This document shows positions 5,300-6,661 of a stretch of DNA of 6,661 nucleotides, piece after piece. Positions within the stretch are counted from its first letter, which is position 1, and every line of letters starts with the position of its first letter. Origin of the DNA: Phycisphaerae bacterium (lineage in GTDB: Bacteria > Planctomycetota > Phycisphaerae > JAAYCJ01). Location of the stretch: contig JAAZAW010000241.1 of NCBI GenBank assembly GCA_012514125.1, positions 1 to 6,661 of the forward strand. The letters are read 5' to 3'. The notes below the pieces were generated by a model. It saw only the letters and a list, made by a program, of their open reading frames with translations. It made no database searches and was not told the origin of the DNA. A program made the position numbers and the translations under genes.

Positions 5300-5312
5300 C
5301 AAGGACCTCCCC

Positions 5313-6257
5313 ATGTCAACCAACCTCAATTTAACGGATACCGTCGAACTCCTCGCCCTTCCCATCTTCCAAGCCGGCTCCTATCCCCAGGGCGACTTCG
5401 ACGTCGATGCCTTGCAGGCGTTGGCCGACGCGTACGATCCTTCCTTCCATGAGGCTCCGAATTACCTGGCTCATGAGGACAACGCCGGTCAACGGCCTGC
5501 GGGCCATCTCGCCTTCGGCTGGGTCAAACGACTCTACCTCAAAGGCCAAACCCTCTTCGCCGACCTCACCCAGGTCCCCAAAATCTTCGCCGACCTGGTC
5601 CGCGCCGGAAGAATCAAAAAACGAAGCGTCGAACTCTACACCAACCTCCAGGGCAAAGGCCTCTACCTTCGCGCCCTCGCCTGGCCGATGATCCCCCAAC
5701 TCAAAGGCCTCGCCGATCTGCACCCCTCCCAAATCTTCAACGAAACCGACGACGCGTTTCTTACCCTCACCTCCGAATCGGTAACCTCTTTTCAAAAAAA
5801 GGAAACTCAAATGACCGACCCCAATTTCATCACACAAGATCAGCTCAAAATCTTCCTCGACAAATTCAAAACCGACCTGCTCAAACACCTCAACACCCTC
5901 CAAGCCGTCACCCAAGCCAAAAACTTCTGCGAGCAAATGGTCCTCGCCGGAAAAATGACTCCTGCCGAGCGATCCACCGAAGAACCCCTCCTGATCGCCC
6001 AGCTCCAGCGGGAGCAATCGCTCTCCTTTGCCGAAAACGAAATCCCGCTTTCATCGCGCCGCATGGACTACTACCGCAACCGCACCAGCCTGCTGCCGCC
6101 AACTTCTCCCCCCACCCCCTCCGACCCGCCAAGCCATCAAAAACTCATCCAATACTTCCACGAAAACCAAGCCTTCTTCAATCGAATGAACGTCACCCTC
6201 GACGACCTCATCGCCGCCGACCGCCCCCCACAAATCAACCCCCTAACCCACCCCTAA
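5313..6257 (+). CDS. Mu gpI-like prohead protease with C-terminal scaffold domain
   Basis: This 314-residue protein is predicted to mature the procapsid by cutting scaffold and head proteins. Residues 1 to about 145 look like a phage protease: VELLALPIFQAGSYPQGDF near the start, then HEAPNYLAHEDNAGQRPAGHLAFGWVKRLY with His65 in a GH-x4-GWV setting, and KKRSVELY (102-109), matching the RSVE[FY]-type motif in which the Ser is usually catalytic. Assigning His65 and Ser105 as catalytic is inference. From about 166 on it is helical and charged, with a Pro/Ser/Thr-rich linker (about 262-275), fitting a scaffold. An in-frame ATG at 5811 with a strong ribosome site would make the scaffold alone, as Mu does with gene Z inside gene I. 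AAGGA (5301-5305), seven bases before ATG 5313, sets the start. Order after the portal agrees with Mu-like head modules. Confidence 0.82.
   Translation: MSTNLNLTDTVELLALPIFQAGSYPQGDFDVDALQALADAYDPSFHEAPNYLAHEDNAGQRPAGHLAFGWVKRLYLKGQTLFADLTQVPKIFADLVRAGRIKKRSVELYTNLQGKGLYLRALAWPMIPQLKGLADLHPSQIFNETDDAFLTLTSESVTSFQKKETQMTDPNFITQDQLKIFLDKFKTDLLKHLNTLQAVTQAKNFCEQMVLAGKMTPAERSTEEPLLIAQLQREQSLSFAENEIPLSSRRMDYYRNRTSLLPPTSPPTPSDPPSHQKLIQYFHENQAFFNRMNVTLDDLIAADRPPQINPLTHP
5798..5813 (+). promoter_or_regulatory. Internal ribosome site for the nested scaffold
   Basis: A run of seven A (5794-5800) leads into GGAAA, giving an AAAGGAAA site seven bases from ATG 5811. It sits inside an otherwise C-rich gene, and its A-rich character stands out against the surrounding codons, which supports selection for ribosome binding. 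Confidence 0.55.
5811..6257 (+). CDS. Nested scaffold protein from an internal in-frame start
   Basis: The ATG at 5811 is residue 167 of the protease frame and is preceded by AAAGGAAA (5798-5805), with AAGGA seven bases from the ATG, as good a site as that of the full gene. It lies where the protease domain ends. The 148-residue product begins MTDPNFITQDQLKIFLDKFK, has two charged helical stretches, a segment KMTPAERSTEEPLLIAQLQ, a Pro/Ser/Thr-rich stretch, and a C-terminal helix around HQKLIQYFHENQAFFNRMN. Mu makes its scaffold (Z) from within gene I in the same way, so this is a good analogy. Production of the short form is predicted, not shown. Confidence 0.55.
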   Translation: MTDPNFITQDQLKIFLDKFKTDLLKHLNTLQAVTQAKNFCEQMVLAGKMTPAERSTEEPLLIAQLQREQSLSFAENEIPLSSRRMDYYRNRTSLLPPTSPPTPSDPPSHQKLIQYFHENQAFFNRMNVTLDDLIAADRPPQINPLTHP

Positions 6258-6591
6258 CCCCTCCACCTCTTCTCTCTTCTCTCTTCTCTCATTCCCAACT
6301 TCACCCCTTCGCCCTTTCACACCCTCTGCCCTCCCACTTTCTAACCTTCGCACCTTCACACCTTCGCCCTTTCACACTTTCTTACTCTCACACTTTCTCA
6401 CTTTCATACATTCACACACCCCCTTTTTCCTCTCCTTAGCACCTCTAACGTTTTGACAGTTCGTTCTTTCCTTCCCACCTTCCCACTTTTTTCTCCTTAT
6501 CTTTCTTAGCGTCTTGACAACTTACTCTCTTTATCTCTTCTTTGGCGTCTTGGCGGTTCAATCTCTTTCTCTTCCAATTCCTCTCCTTTGT

Positions 6592-6616
6592 CATTCCCGC
6601 GCAGGCGGGAATCCAG
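6592..6616. repeat. Palindromic dispersed repeat (ATTCCCGC/GCGGGAAT)
   Basis: ATTCCCGC (6593-6600) and GCGGGAAT (6605-6612) pair in an 8-bp stem with a GCAG loop. It is followed by CCAG, which begins the second hairpin repeat. This is the widespread intergenic palindrome whose reverse-strand translation gives WIPACAGMT. A degraded copy starts at 2314. Confidence 0.85.
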
Positions 6617-6646
6617 AAACGGCTCAAGCCGTTAGACAATCCTCTT
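6613..6646 (+). repeat. Dispersed hairpin repeat, copy 2
   Basis: AACGGCT (6618-6624) and AGCCGTT (6627-6633) form a 7-bp stem with a CA apex, followed by AGACAATCCTCTT. It matches 2387-2420 at 32 of 34 positions and here follows directly on the ATTCCCGC palindrome, showing that the two are parts of one composite element. At 2314-2420 the same two parts are about 50 bases further apart. Confidence 0.75.
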
Positions 6647-6661
6647 CCCAACTTCCCAACT

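Larger units (their letters stand above)
6258..6661. repeat. Gene-free pyrimidine-rich tract with dispersed repeats
   Basis: About 400 bases without a credible gene. The + strand is dominated by C and T: TTCTCTC microsatellite units (about 6269-6290), then CACTTTC/CCTTCAC-type units, including a 17-base exact direct repeat (CCTTCGCCCTTTCACAC at 6306-6322 and 6361-6377). Near 6505-6560 TAGCGTCTTGAC and TGGCGTCTTGGCGG are copies of a GACGCCAAG-type motif read on the other strand. The tract ends in two hairpin repeats and AACTTCC units. The next head gene presumably lies beyond the window. Confidence 0.7.

Noticed and set aside
4740..5302. Diversity-generating retroelement with Avd
   Set aside because: The protein fits the general four-helix-bundle family, but there is no reverse transcriptase, and the 44-bp units are not template/variable repeat pairs with adenine-specific changes.
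5795..5801. A-AAA-AAG slippery heptamer in frame in the protease gene (possible -1 frameshift)
   Set aside because: The A run is better explained as part of the internal ribosome site for ATG 5811. The -1 frame is open only because of base composition, its product is low complexity, and I see no clear downstream stem.
6445..6651. Reverse-strand open frame of 68 codons containing WIPACAGMT and NRQDAKEE
   Set aside because: These peptides are known translations of dispersed intergenic repeats (the ATTCCCGC palindrome and the GACGCCAAG motif). The frame has no gene-like features beyond them.

Overview
The window reads as part of the head-and-packaging module of a Mu-like tailed prophage. In order on the + strand it holds an unassigned gene in the small-terminase position, a terminase large subunit split into two reading frames, a Mu gp29-like (DUF935) portal, and a Mu gpI-like protease with a nested scaffold start. 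This module is interrupted by cargo. The phage genes share one codon style, with strongly C-ending codons but AAA for lysine, and most start after a GGA-type ribosome site. The host cannot be named from sequence alone. The intergenic spaces are full of small dispersed repeats: an ATTCCCGC/GCGGGAAT palindrome, an AACGGCT/AGCCGTT palindrome, a GACGCCAAG-type motif and AACTTCC runs. The presence of 23S-intervening-type four-helix-bundle genes fits Planctomycetota-like or other repeat-rich environmental bacteria. That host guess is inference with low confidence.

Layout. 1-174: leader with a weak hairpin and an AACTTCC tract. 175-705: unassigned gene. About 611-1324: ATPase half of the large terminase. 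1325-2484: an AT-rich cassette with a good sigma70-type promoter, two small overlapping genes (a helical protein and a two-helix membrane protein), and a repeat-rich tail. 2485-3354: nuclease half of the terminase, with its own ribosome site. 3471-4649: portal. 4650-5302: a second insert, a four-helix-bundle gene between a C-free left arm and a G-free right arm that are inverted copies of one repeat; the right arm is a four-copy 44-bp tandem array. 5313-6257: protease plus scaffold, with an in-frame internal start at 5811. 6258-6661: gene-free pyrimidine-rich tract ending in two dispersed hairpin repeats.

How it works together. In an intact phage the terminase would package DNA through the portal into a procapsid whose scaffold is removed by the protease. 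Here both terminase halves keep their motifs and codon style, so either the insertion is recent and the prophage is defective, or the halves act as two polypeptides. The two cargo units differ in composition from the phage genes and look like separate acquisitions. The most interesting items are the terminase-splitting two-gene cassette and the element around the four-helix-bundle gene, which resembles a 23S rRNA intervening sequence but lies between phage genes.
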